Assembly: GCA_033557675.1 (NCBI GenBank)
Contig: JAWQRM010000262.1
Coordinates: 1-25,416 of the forward strand
Direction of reading: 5' to 3'
Length of the DNA stretch: 25,416 nucleotides
DNA from: Coptodactyla brooksi
Taxonomy: Eukaryota; Arthropoda; Insecta; Coleoptera; Scarabaeidae
The translations under genes and the position numbers were made by a program. The notes under the pieces were generated by a model that made no database searches, was not told the origin of the DNA, and saw only the letters and a list, made by a program, of their open reading frames with translations. Positions 1 through 8,883 of the stretch are shown in pieces; position 1 is the stretch's first letter; the number at the start of each line of letters is the position of its first letter.

Positions 1-13
1 TAAGAATACAATC

Positions 14-358
14 CTAGGGGGCAAGAGCGTATTTCGTTTTTAAACTCGGGTATTGCTTTCTTTAAAAAAATTGTTTCAAATAAAGGTTGCCTGACATCGT
101 ACTCTTCACAATTTGAAACAGTTTTCAAACTTCAGATTTTTAAATGGAATACCCTGTATATTATTACATTTTTGAAGTCCTTGTAGGATTTTAGGGCCAC
201 TTTAATTATTATAGATCAGTTCTAAATCGCACCGCTTGAGCATTATTACACATTTTTGGAAAAAGATGACAGGTACGAATGGACATTTTTTTATGTTTAA
301 ACCAGGGGCAATGTAAGAGAAAGTCAGGTACGATCTTCTAGTTTACATCTTCTAGTTT
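14..358 (+). repeat. Left arm of the 5.4 kb inverted repeat
   Basis: This arm pairs with 5033-5415 on the opposite strand, with frequent substitutions. It contains one outward CCCTGTATA-like block near 152-160. It lacks about 75 nt present in the right arm, namely most of the small MITE-like unit at 5205-5298. Confidence 0.75.
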
Positions 359-841
359 ATTTATTTTATAAAACATACTGTCATCGTTCATATTTTCTGC
401 AAAATTAAAACATTACAATTACCATTTTTTGTTTAAATTACTGCTCCTTCTTGTATCATATATTCTTGCGAAGGGAAGAATTAAAAGTAATTTTTCACAT
501 TAGCATTAATTTTTGGATAGTTTCTTGTAAATACTAAAAAATCATTAAACAGTTAAAGGTTATGTTTTGATCATGTAAAACGTCAAATACCGAACAGGAT
601 ACATATGATGGGAAGATTTGGCAACCAAGCAGTGAATTATCGGAAGACCTGTACTGCAAACTGAGGTTGGAACGCAGCATCCTTGTTTACAGTACACATC
701 TGAGTCAGTCGTTTGGTTCGCTGGAGCCAAACGATTAATACAGGGTGTACCGACTCTATTACCCTGTACAAGATATAAGAAAAAATGTAAGACCAAAATT
801 ACGTGATTTAAAAAGTTACTTTTAGTAGATATATAAGTATA
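359..841. other. Interior spacer, unassigned repeat-like DNA
   Basis: No protein is recognised here; the minus-strand open frame 560-889 matches nothing known to me. Visible structure: an imperfect hairpin near 709-734 (TCGTTTGGTTC paired with GAGCCAAACGA, four-base loop GCTG, one G-T pair), and a TACAGGGT / ACCCTGTA pair at 739-746 and 761-768 that resembles two Tc1/mariner-type element ends. The stretch 805-835 (ACCAAAATTACGTGATTT region) resembles 23601-23635, so both probably belong to one dispersed repeat family. Confidence 0.5.
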
Positions 842-843
842 TA

Positions 844-1290
844 CAGTATGTTTTTTCAGGGCCAACCTTGTATATCCGTTAATATTCAAGATAGAGTTAG
901 AAGTCTTATATAAAAATTTAATGTTAAAAATGCAATTTGTTGAAACACATGATAATATTTTATTACAATTTTCCGCTAGAGGGCGACAGTCAACGTTTTT
1001 TTCTTAAATGGTATTATATATTTTTGATGCATCTGTCTAATAGAGAATTGTTTCAACTTTACGAATATGTAATAATTTCATAGCATTGAATAGTGTTATT
1101 TGCGAGATAAATCACATCGAATATTATTTATTCAACGGAATTAATACAACAAATACTAAGTAGGCCTTGTTTGTTTGACAGGTAGTATTTCTTTTGTTGG
1201 TTAATTACATTCCAACGGCACTTCGCAATATCACAATGACGCAAAACAACAATAATTATTACACAAACTTTCTAATAATTGGGGCTTAAA
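844..1290 (+). repeat. Left terminal inverted repeat of the 844-2541 element
   Basis: About 447 bp, matching the reverse complement of 2089-2541. It starts directly after TA at 842-843 and ends inward at the GGGGCTTA block. Confidence 0.85.
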
Positions 1291-1326
1291 AATTATAAAA
1301 TTTTTAACGTTTTGTAGAAACATAAA

Positions 1327-1997
1327 ATGAAACCATACAGAATTAAATTAGTGCAAGGTTTAAATGGAGGCGATCATGAATGGCGACTTACATTTTGTAA
1401 TTGGCTTATACATCACAGAAACTTAATAAATTGAATAATTTGGACCGACGAATCAAATTTTACGAAGAATGGAATATCAAATAGAAAACATCATTACTAC
1501 TGGGACAATGAAAACCCAAGAGAAATCAGGCAATGTCAGTACCAAAATAAATTGTCTGTAAGTGTGTGGTCAGATGTAGTAGATGTAATGTGCTAGGGCC
1601 TTACTTCTACGAAGGACACGTCAATTCTGAGAGATACGGACATTTTCTTCAAAATGAATTTTATCATTATCTAGGGGATGTACCGCTTGATATTAGACCT
1701 GGCCTATGGTTTCAACAAGATGGGGCATTATCTCATAATGCAAGAAATGTTCGTAATATTTTAAATATAAAATTGAGGAACAAATTCATGAGAAGCGGTG
1801 ATGTTTTTGTTTGAGGATACATCAAACAAAATGTTGACATAACTTCGCCAGAAAACATTCAAGAACTAAAAAATAGAATAAGGTAGGCATGCCTATCAAT
1901 AACTCCATGCATGTTACGAAAGGCGCAGAAACAGGTACTCAGAAGAGCTGATCTATGCATCGCAAATAACGGAGCTAATTTTGAACAAAAACTTTAA
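1327..1997 (+). pseudogene. DDE transposase pseudogene (Tc1/mariner superfamily, FQQDGA type)
   Basis: Conceptual translation gives, in order: a KPYRIKLVQGLNGGDHEW segment, typical of the linker after the helix-turn-helix domain; IIWTDESNF, the first catalytic Asp; NRKHHYYWDNENPR; after a frameshift near 1565, LGPYFYEGHVN; and WFQQDGALSHNARNVRNI, the second catalytic Asp. The segment that should follow (family form ending SPDLTPLDFF, with the third acidic residue) is deleted: the frame jumps from about 1800 directly to a GYIKQNV-like block. A TGA near 1813 sits where the family has Trp, and there is an in-frame stop near 1432. The C-terminal tail ends NNGANFEQKL before TAA at 1995-1997. The N-terminal DNA-binding domain is absent. 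Family membership is clear from these motifs; the subfamily name is not. Confidence 0.85.
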
Positions 1998-2033
1998 ACG
2001 TTTTCATGGGAAACTTGGTATTTGTTATATTAA

Positions 2034-2289
2034 TTAATTCCGTTGAATAAATAATATTCAAAGTGATTTATCTCACAAATAACACTATTTTAAGCCCTAA
2101 TTATTACAAAGTTTGTGTAATAATTATTGTTGTTTTGCGCCATTGTGATATTGCGAAGTGGCGTTGCAATGTAATTAACCAATAAAAAAATACTATCTGT
2201 CAAACAAACAAGGCCTACTTAGTAATTGTTGTATTAATTCCGTTGAATAAATAATAGTCGATGTGATTTATCTCGCAAATAACACTATT
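2034..2289. repeat. 56-bp direct repeat, two copies exactly 200 bp apart
   Basis: Copies at 2034-2089 and 2234-2289 differ at about four positions. The second copy is part of the right TIR. The first copy sits just inside the TIR at its inner edge, so the right arm carries an extra internal duplication that is absent from the left arm. Confidence 0.85.
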
Positions 2290-2541
2290 CAATGCTATGA
2301 AATTCTTACACATTCGTAAAGTTGAAATAATTCTCTATTAGATAGATGCATAAAAAATATATAATCATATTTAAGAAAAAAAAGTTGACTGTCGCCCTCT
2401 AGCGGAAAATTGTAGTAAAATATTATCATGTCTTTCAACAAATTGCATTTCTAACATCATTAAATTTTTATATAGGACTTTTAGCTCTATCTTGAATATT
2501 AACGGAGATAGGAGGTTGGCCCTGAAAAAACAAACACCCTG
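2089..2541 (-). repeat. Right terminal inverted repeat of the 844-2541 element
   Basis: Reverse complement of 844-1290. It is followed by TA at 2542-2543. Confidence 0.85.
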
Positions 2542-2543
2542 TA

Positions 2544-2860
2544 TGTACGTGGGTTATGGTCGAAAATTAAAACCTAAAATTAAAGAACACAAAACACATT
2601 CCTCATCTAGTCTTCACGATTATTCCGCTGTTATTCTTTTAAATGGCCAGATTAATTATAACGAAAAACCTCCGTTTGCGTTTTGGTGACGTTTTTGCTT
2701 AGAGTAAATTCTTATATATATCTTATATAATCAGTTATTTTGCTTTTGTATATTCACATTACATTTTTAAACCTGTAGAGGTGTAGTTCATTGTTAGATA
2801 TATTTCATTGTGTTGCGTAAGTTTCGTTCATTTTGTTGTTGCGGCGTTAATTTTTGCTTG
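2544..2860. other. AT-rich interior DNA, possibly upstream part of a retroelement tail
   Basis: No coding match. Because the hammerhead-like motif and the AATAAA-containing block follow at 2867-2930, this stretch may be the 3' region of a Penelope-like or other retroelement. That is inference from position only. Confidence 0.3.
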
Positions 2861-2866
2861 TAGTTA

Positions 2867-2930
2867 CTGATGATGTGAATAGAATTTCACGAAACGTCTA
2901 ATAAATAATGGATACATTATTTATTAGACG
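2867..2930 (+). ncRNA. Hammerhead-like motif fused to a perfect 16-bp palindrome
   Basis: CTGATGA at 2867-2873 is followed by one T, a five-pair stem (GTGAA 2875-2879 with TTCAC 2886-2890) and GAAAC at 2891-2895: the conserved core blocks of a hammerhead ribozyme. From 2895 the sequence forms a perfect hairpin: CGTCTAATAAATAATG (2895-2910), loop GATA, then its exact complement at 2915-2930. If that hairpin acted as stem III, the base after it is G rather than the required U, so cleavage is not expected from this copy. The alternative cleavage triplet GTC at 2896-2898 directly abuts GAAAC, leaving no stem III loop. Read as a decayed or rearranged retroelement end. Confidence 0.45.
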
Positions 2931-3149
2931 GAGGCTATTATGGAGCCTTATGATCACCAAAACAAAACAGAAACAATTTATTAACACGAAAGTTTACAAA
3001 AAGTTCTTTTAGTTCAAGAACGTTATTCTCTATAAATTTCAGTTTAAAAGGTGAAATAGATCCGTAAATAAATTAATAAAAATCGCTCGAGTTCGTACAC
3101 TATTAGTATTTTTAACATTTTTTCTTCATTCCAAAGTTGTTTCAAAAAG
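2931..3149. other. AT-rich unassigned DNA
   Basis: No coding or repeat signal was recognised apart from the palindrome that ends at 2930. Confidence 0.4.
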
Positions 3150-3241
3150 GAATACTACCCGGAACGGTGGATGAACCCCAAGTACCGATTTTATTTCAAT
3201 GTATGCTAAAAAATCACAAAGGGCTCCCAACAAGTCAATCG

Positions 3242-3278
3242 TCGAACCCATCGTCACACCCTTCACCGATGGGTTCGA
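3242..3278. repeat. 12-bp perfect inverted repeat, 13-nt loop
   Basis: TCGAACCCATCG at 3242-3253 is exactly complementary to CGATGGGTTCGA at 3267-3278. The right arm plus flank (GGTTCGAATCT) resembles a tRNA B box, but no A box lies at the right distance upstream, so I do not call a tRNA. Confidence 0.8.
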
Positions 3279-3836
3279 ATCTGAGCTTGAGCTAGATAAG
3301 AGTAGACGTTCCCGAGTTCCACAGTTTGATGTCTGAGAACATATTGAAATTCAACGTACAGTATGTCAAACGAATGGGAGGACTATGTCAACGAGGACCT
3401 GCATGAAACTCTCTGGCAGCCAGTAAAAATCCCAAGGCCTCGTAAGCTCCAAAGCTCCCTTAAAAGAAAGAGGCTCAATTCCTTTCTTGCCACCTTTGCT
3501 CCCCCCGTATCCCACAAGGACGACGCGACCCGTAAATGCGCCATTGAGCGCACATAATCTTTCCAGCAGCGATTGCGACCCGTGCGGCTTTCACAGCGCC
3601 GCGCGGCGGAAGGGACTCGAAACGTAGTGCATGCATGCACAAAGAACCCTTTCACGGGGGGGTACTCTTATCTAGCCATTCAGCAGACACTCGAAGCACG
3701 CCATGTCATAAATATGTCCGACGAGATGTCACATCCAGAAACAAAAGAGGATGGCCGAGATACCGCCGGCGTTTGTTTGGTCAGCACGGGGGAAGGCGGT
3801 GATGCCACGACGGCAACCGCACGATGCCATCAACGT

Positions 3837-3860
3837 GTGCGTCGTTAGCGAACGACGCAC
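3837..3860. repeat. 10-bp perfect hairpin with AGCG loop
   Basis: GTGCGTCGTT (3837-3846) pairs with AACGACGCAC (3851-3860). It lies inside the GC-rich module and no T-run follows it. Confidence 0.75.
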
Positions 3861-4087
3861 GAACGGACGAGACCTCTATTACAGTGTTTCTCAAACTGAA
3901 GTTAACGAGCAGTTGTCGCGGAGGCCGACGATGAATGGCATTTTTTGAATTATTACTTGATAACATCTTTGGATTTGTCGGGAATTCAAAGCCAACTTAT
4001 ATATCTTCATATGAAAACGTTGCTTAAGCTGGGTCAATTTAGTTAGTCATAATAGAAGTAAACATTACTATACTACCATGCTATTTT

Positions 4088-4896
4088 TTAGTATCGTCCC
4101 TCGCTAGCTACACATTTTTCCCATCTAGGGCAATTTGTGGATACCACGCCAAAAAAACCCTTTTCTTTCGAAGCAAACCACTCATCAAGCCATGTTTGGA
4201 CGAATAAGCAGGATGGGTTAGCACTTCCCAGTTGAGTGTCTCCAAGTAGCTTTGGACCATTGTTGACGTATGCGACGGTGCGTTGTTTTGGAAGAAAATC
4301 AGCTTGCCATTGACAGTTTCACCAGGTTTCAACATCTCATAGCCGACGAGACCCTGCTAATCCCACCGAACGCATCGTCTTCCGTCCGAAGCAATTTGGT
4401 CTTGGGGTAGATGATGGTTGGCCGGGATCAACCCACGATTTCTTGCGTTTAGGATTCTCCAAATATATCCATTTTTCGTCGCAAGTCACAATCCGATGCA
4501 GAAACAACTTTCTTTTTTGTCTGGGGAGCAAGATTTCACATGTGTTTTGGCATCGCTCCACCTGCTTATCATTCAATTCATGCGGCACCCATTTTCTAAT
4601 CTTTTGAAGCTTTCCCTTGACACGTAGACGCATGGAAATGGTCGGTTGAATAACGCCCAATTGCTTGGCAAGCATTTTTTGCGATTGGGTACCGTCCTCG
4701 TCCAAAAAAGCTGTATTTCGTCTTTGAACGGACGAAACCAACCTCTGCATGTCGTTTCCGATAAAGTACTATGACCACAGGTCTCTACAAGCATTCTATG
4801 CGATCCCGCAGCCGATTTCTTCATATTGAAGCAGAAAAGCTTCAGAAGAGCTTCCTTTTCCTGGCACAAAACTAAACTAACGCCATCTATGAGCAA
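4088..4896 (-). pseudogene. mariner-family transposase pseudogene
   Basis: Reading the minus strand gives most of a mariner transposase spread over several frames. The N-terminal part has KSAAGSHRMLVETCG and SETTCRGWFRPFKDE (helix-turn-helix region). The middle has QLGVIQPTISMRLR, WVPHELNDKQ and HRIVTCDEKWIYLENPKRKK (first catalytic Asp in TCDEKW), then SWVDPGQPS. The C-terminal part has LLKPGETVN-like, FFQNNAPSHTS and WEVLTHPAYSS. The second catalytic Asp is replaced (family HDNAPSHT, here QNNAPSHT). The third (family SPDLAPSD) is deleted, with the frame jumping to a WLDEWFASKEK-like tail ending WEKCVASEG before TAA at 4088-4090. A further deletion joins GLAG to the GETVN segment near 4330. 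It is surely non-functional. Its own short TIRs could not be found. Confidence 0.9.
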
Positions 4897-5032
4897 ACAG
4901 CTGATATAAGCTTATACACCTGGTAAAGATTAGTTTTAGTCGGTCGATATGTGTATGTCTCAGGTAGGGATAAAGTTTAGGTATTCTAACATATTTCTAT
5001 CTATAAATTGGAGATGACACTTTTTGGTATAA
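4897..5032. other. Probable upstream flank of the mariner relic
   Basis: This stretch lies between the transposase N-terminus and the right arm of the 5.4 kb inverted repeat. A mariner TIR would be expected here, but no match to the downstream side (about 4020-4087) is convincing. Confidence 0.35.
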
Positions 5033-5415
5033 AAAACTAGAAGATGTACATCATACATGACTTTCTGTTACCTTGCCCCTGGTTTAAATATAATAAAACC
5101 TTTTTCCAAAAATGCATAATAAAGCCCAAACGGGGCGATTTAGAACTGATGTATAACAATTAAAGTGGCCCTCAAGTCTTATAAGGACTTCAAAAATATT
5201 ATAATATACAGGATGTTCCATTTAAAAATCTGAATTTCGATAATTTTTATCGAAAAATTCGGTTATAGTTTTGTAATTTTAACCGATCATCCTGTATATT
5301 CGAAAACTGTTTTAAATTGTTAAAAGTTCGATGTCATGCAACCTTTACTTGAAATACTGTTTCCTAAAGGGAGCAATACCCGAGATTAAGAATGAAATAC
5401 CCTCTTGCCCCACAG
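5033..5415 (-). repeat. Right arm of the 5.4 kb inverted repeat
   Basis: Reverse complement of 14-358, but longer by about 75 nt because it keeps the whole small unit at 5205-5298. It ends outward near the CCCCACAGGG block. Confidence 0.75.
5205..5298. repeat. 94-bp MITE-like unit with 11-bp perfect TIRs
   Basis: TATACAGGATG at 5205-5215 is the exact complement of CATCCTGTATA at 5288-5298. An inner palindrome, TCGATAA / TTATCGA, lies near 5237-5253. The ends resemble Tc1/mariner-type tips bordered by TA. The left arm of the 5.4 kb structure has the first tip and about 20 bp after it, but lacks the rest, so it suffered a deletion there. Confidence 0.65.
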
Positions 5416-6855
5416 GGCTGACTGTACTTTTATCAATTATGCTTATAACTCGAGAACAGTTGATTTTAAGCATGCACTATTCCTATAGTTTTTTACTCAC
5501 AATTTTATGTAGATTATAAAAAGATATTTTGTTATAAAAAGTTGTAAAAAAATCAAAAAATATTTAGGTCAAGTACCTTAACCATATGTAAAATTTTTTC
5601 AAAATCCTTATTGTGAGCAAATTATATAATATTTAGCTTGTATGTAAAGTATTGTTTCACTCAGTCTAACGTGGCAAGCTAAAAACTATACACAGACAGA
5701 CAGATGGACGGACGCACAGACCAACCACCAAAAATAGCATAGATAGCCTACAGAAAGCCTAATTCGTCAAGATCTATTGAAATCTCGACATTGTTTTTTT
5801 TGCGAATGCAATGCTTTCTTATACGAGAGAGTAATAACAAAAACGCTCGTTGGTATGGAGTTGATGTATTCGAGAAGCACAATCTCAGACAAATAAGTAT
5901 GACGTTAATACTAATTAGCTAAAATTACAATCTTTAGAATTATGTTACTACTTTTGAAATAGCTTTAGGCACAAAACAAAACATACTCAATGGATTTTGC
6001 ACAAATGTAAAAATGGGGGGGTTTAATCTATAGAAGAGATAATGTAATCTAGCCTAGCGTTTCGCTGAAAACAGTAGATTTTATTATTGTTGAGGTTTTG
6101 GATAAGAGGTTTTATATAAGAGATATCAAAATTGTTTGAATAAAAGTAGCTGTTCTGTAACCATGGATCTCTAGTTTTAACGGAGGCAGCAGGTAGATAG
6201 AGATGAGCCAGCAACTTAAAATGTGCTTTATAATTTTTTGCTAACTACTCTTGCAACTAATTACATATTCAGAGAATTGTTAATACACCTATAAAACTAT
6301 TAAAATCTATAAAATAAACCAATTTTATTCCTCCACATCAATAACATTCTATTGTTATACCTAGCAATTCTTTGGCATTTTTTATAATTGTTTTTATATC
6401 TAACTAAGCAATATGAAGTCTTTATCGTCGCACTGCGCCAACAATATCCACATATAGATTCACCAATTATCCACATATACTCTACACCTCTGATGTAATA
6501 GACCTTGAGAGAGTTCAAGAATGACACGTATTACAGTCCTATGTTGAGGTCAGTCTTGTCCAAATGCATCCCGATTGACTTTCGCATACTTCAAAATGCA
6601 TCACGCTAAAACGAATTCTTTTAGAAGGAACATAATGCTTCCAAGATAAGCGAGCTTTCCATAATAATAAGCAATCATCAATACAAATATCTTGGATTGG
6701 AACATACACAGTATAACAATTAAATAACGAGAATTTTTAGATATACAAAGAAACACACAATCATTTAGTTTAGTTTAATTAATAACTTAATCTTCGTACA
6801 TTAATCTCTGCAGTTATAAACTTTTAAATATTTTAAAACTTAATACTTTTTGAAA
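5416..6855. other. AT-rich filler with a short GAC-rich simple repeat
   Basis: No gene was recognised; open frames here (minus 6023-6214 and 6300-6527) match nothing I know. At 5691-5722 there is a degenerate CAGA/GGAC simple repeat (ACAGACAGACAGATGGACGG), a pattern often seen in dispersed insect repeats. The block GCGAATGCAATGCTTTC at 5803-5819 looks like part of the same type of repeat, but that is an impression only. Confidence 0.4.
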
Positions 6856-7210
6856 TTAATTGCTCATTACAGCTGCTTCAATGGCTGAAATATCATCATA
6901 AAACGATCCTTCCATCGCAATTTTCAGTTTACGGAAAAGAAAATAGTCACACGGTGATATATCAGGCGATTACGGTGGATAGTTAATGACACAGATATTT
7001 TTTAGTCAAAAATTCACGAATTTTTAACGTCTTTTTAAAGTCACCACCACATAAGTGCATTATCAAACAATTCTTGACGACAAATGATGTAAAACTGCTA
7101 AATAATATTCTTCATTGATAGTTTTACCTTTGGAACAAATTCCTTACGGACAATCCCTTGTGAAGCATAAAAAATAAACAATATTGTCTTAATTCTTGAC
7201 TTCTGAAAGT
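6856..7210 (-). pseudogene. mariner-like transposase fragment (C-terminal half)
   Basis: The minus strand reads GIVRKEFVPK followed, after a frameshift, by KTINEEYYLAVLHHLSSRI: the block after the first catalytic Asp of mariner transposases. A deletion then removes the HDNAP region. The frame resumes with KKNICVINYPP, one stop, then SPDISPCDYFLFRKLKIAME (third catalytic Asp region, SPDxxPCD) and GSFYDDISAIEAAVMSN before TAA at 6856-6858. The SPCDYFLF and KGxxFDDI-like features place it with mariners of the type related to human SETMAR, in a group different from the relic at 4088-4896. The N-terminal half is missing. Confidence 0.8.
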
Positions 7211-7785
7211 GCATTTTTTTTTTGTTTTGGCTTGCTTTTCGACTTCGTAAGTTAAATACCTACTAAGCTAAATGCTGCTAAGTCAAAGGTTACGATTTTT
7301 AGTAGTATGGATGGTAGGAAATCAACTGTAGAATAAAGTTATGGAACGTCTGTCCGTAAATTTCCGGTGTCCGCGCGGACTATTGCATTTTTAAGACAAC
7401 TCAACTGGCTCGATCGCGACCAGATCACTCACTCCACACAGAAGCCTATGCAGTGAGCTACAGCACTGCTCTACGCACACTTGCATAATAAACTGAATAG
7501 GAGTTAATAGATGCATTAAATATACTGTTCTCTGTTTCGATAGCAGTTTTTAATAAAAATTGAAGGTAATTTTAACGATATGTTTCAAAGTCAAGTGTTC
7601 TAAAGTACACTGATTTCATTTTCAAATTATGATACTCACAGTTGAAACGTAATCAAAGATTCTTATAAAGTTGAAATACGGTTCCACAAATAGTATATTA
7701 AATAATAATTAAATAATTAAATTCTCTTCCACATCGAAAGTATCACGACTTTCCTCTTCAGCCTTGGGCGGAATATCATAATCTA

Positions 7786-7827
7786 ATTATGTCTATAATA
7801 ATGACGATTATGTCTACAATAATGACG
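7786..7827 (+). repeat. Two tandem copies of a 21-bp unit
   Basis: Units ATTATGTCTATAATAATGACG (7786-7806) and 7807-7827 differ at a single base (T to C). A minimal tandem duplication, possibly a slippage product. Confidence 0.85.
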
Positions 7828-8472
7828 TGAAAGCATATCAAACTGTTAGTCTTATCTTTATAATTGGATAGTTACTTCTACTCGAAAAATATTTGTTTGG
7901 CAACTAGAATGTAAAATGTATACTTGTAAGAATGTTATCTATCTTATATAATGCTAAAAACTTTTACACTAAGAAAGTTCAATAAAAAATCTTGTTGATG
8001 TACGTTTCAATTCGTCACTTTATAATCCTTTTTTAATTAAATGATGTATTAAATATTATTCCTACCACAGCTTGAAGTTTATTGGTGGACTACATTTCGG
8101 TTTTGTATGCTATAAACATGAATCATTCTTTTAATTTAATTATATTATGCTTAGTATTCACTTCCTATCATTTGAATATATCAATTTAGGCAATTATAGT
8201 GATATTATAATAATGATAACACATGGCAATAATACAAATACATTATTTTATGAATAACTTTCTAATTACTGGGCCCCAAACGTTCGATATGTGGACATGC
8301 CTTCCTATTATATTTCAAAAAGATATTACCGCGAGTATGCTTCAGGTAAGTCTTCTGGATCCCAGTTTTATCCACTATATACAAGTGGCATTCTATGACT
8401 GCCAGTCTACTGAGATCCGGTAGAAGACAGTAGCTTGCCAATGTTACAGTACTTCAGTGGATCAAAAAATTA

Positions 8473-8496
8473 TTAATTATTTTTAAAAATAATTAA
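8473..8496. repeat. 24-bp perfect palindrome
   Basis: The 24 bases read identically on both strands (TTAATTATTTTT followed by its complement, no loop). All A/T, so a chance origin in AT-rich DNA is possible. Confidence 0.7.
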
Positions 8497-8580
8497 GAAA
8501 TCGAAAATTAATCGCTAGACATCAATAGCAGCAGAATACCATTCGTAAACAAGCCTAACTATTAGGGTTTGATCTTGAAT

Positions 8581-8883
8581 GCGAAGATACGCTGGAAAAC
8601 GCACGTTAAGAAAAAACGTATTAAGTTGAAACTCAAATACAAACAACACTATAGACTTTCGGAAAGAAATTCTCAGTTGCCATTGGATAACAAAGTTTTA
8701 TCACCAGAATTACAAAAGATTCAAAGGTTTTAGAATAAAGTGCTGCAAAATATGGTCAACGCATGTAGGTACGTTTGCAATAGATTGCATAAGGATCTTA
8801 CTACCCCATTGATAACCCGCAAGATTAGGAAATTTGCTGTTAAGCACGAAGCCAGACTGCGTCTGTTCATCAACCCAGAATAA
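8581..8883 (+). pseudogene. jockey-like LINE reverse transcriptase, C-terminal remnant
   Basis: A single frame reads AKIRWKTHVKKKRIKLKLKY, then YRLSERNSQLPLDNKVL, a junction, LQKIQRF, one TAG, NKVLQNMVNACRYVCN, LHKDLTTPLITRKIRKFA and KHEARL, ending at TAA 8881-8883. This is the pattern of the region after the RT palm in jockey-clade elements: W-x-x-H-I...LDNKLLLYK...IWTYG..LWG...QRFQNK.LR.I.NAPWYV.N..LH.DL..P.V..EI.KF. The block containing the IWTYG and LWG motifs is deleted at the VL/LQKI junction. No RT catalytic motif lies in this fragment. The first codon given is only the start of recognisable similarity. Confidence 0.8.

Larger units (their letters stand above)
844..2541 (+). mobile_element. 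Tc1/mariner-superfamily element with about 450 bp TIRs and a dead transposase
   Basis: The left arm 844-1290 and right arm 2089-2541 are reverse complements of each other with minor divergence. They share AGGGCCAACC near the tip, the CCGCTAGAGGGCGACAGTC block and AGGCCTTGTTTGTTTGACAG. The tips read CAGTATGTTTTTTCAGGG on the left and CAGGGTGTTTGTTTTTTCAG on the right, each bordered by TA (842-843 and 2542-2543). This is the TA duplication expected of this superfamily. Between the arms lies a transposase pseudogene (1327-1997) in the plus orientation. Such long TIRs are unusual, since classical mariner TIRs are about 30 bp. The element cannot move on its own because the transposase lacks its N-terminal DNA-binding region and its third catalytic residue. 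Confidence 0.85.
3150..3960. other. GC-richer unassigned module
   Basis: Base composition rises clearly above the AT-rich surroundings, with CpG-rich patches such as GCGCCGCGCGGCGG near 3596-3609. Short open frames occur on both strands (plus 3363-3557, 64 codons; minus 3383-3655, 90 codons; plus 3573-3848, 91 codons) and none resembles a protein I know. The plus frame at 3363 encodes a basic C-terminal half with a KLQSSLKRKR patch. The sharp composition change suggests a different origin, either a captured host fragment or the non-coding part of another element. Function unknown. Confidence 0.4.
14..5415. repeat. Large inverted-repeat structure (about 5.4 kb) with nested elements
   Basis: The left arm (about 14-358) reappears as reverse complement in the right arm (about 5033-5415). 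Shared blocks include the region around GGGCAAGAG, CTCGGGTATTGCT, AAACCAGGGGCAA and CATCTTCTAGTTT. Homology stops near 14 on the left and 5415 on the right, and inward at about 358 and 5033. The arms look like very long terminal inverted repeats or two oppositely oriented copies of one repeat. The interior holds a complete nested element (844-2541), a hammerhead-like palindrome, a GC-rich module and a mariner relic, so the interior is clearly composite. No transposase can be assigned to the arms themselves. No convincing target-site duplication is visible, partly because the left end lies so close to the window edge. Confidence 0.75.
7211..8580. other. Unassigned DNA with one GC-richer patch and small repeats
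   Basis: A GC-richer patch at about 7350-7490 (TCCGCGCGGACTATTGC region) stands out in AT-rich surroundings and could be a retroelement end or host DNA; there is no proof of either. An open frame at 8223-8423 on plus matches nothing known to me. Apart from the tandem repeat at 7786 and the palindrome at 8473, I see no further structure. Confidence 0.35.

Noticed and set aside
560..889. 109-codon open frame on the minus strand
   Set aside because: It runs across repeat sequence into the TIR of the 844-2541 element and has no recognisable domain.
2492..2689. 65-codon plus frame
   Set aside because: It begins inside the right TIR and continues into unrelated flank, so it is a chance fusion of element end and flanking DNA.
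2876..2930. CRISPR-like or terminator-like palindrome
   Set aside because: There is no repeat-spacer periodicity, and eukaryotic context makes a bacterial-type terminator meaningless.
3270..3281. B-box-like GGTTCGAATCT
   Set aside because: There is no A box at tRNA distance and the sequence is part of a 12-bp inverted repeat.
4020..4990. Short mariner TIRs around the 4088-4896 relic
   Set aside because: No pair of about 30-bp inverted repeats bordered by TA could be aligned by eye.
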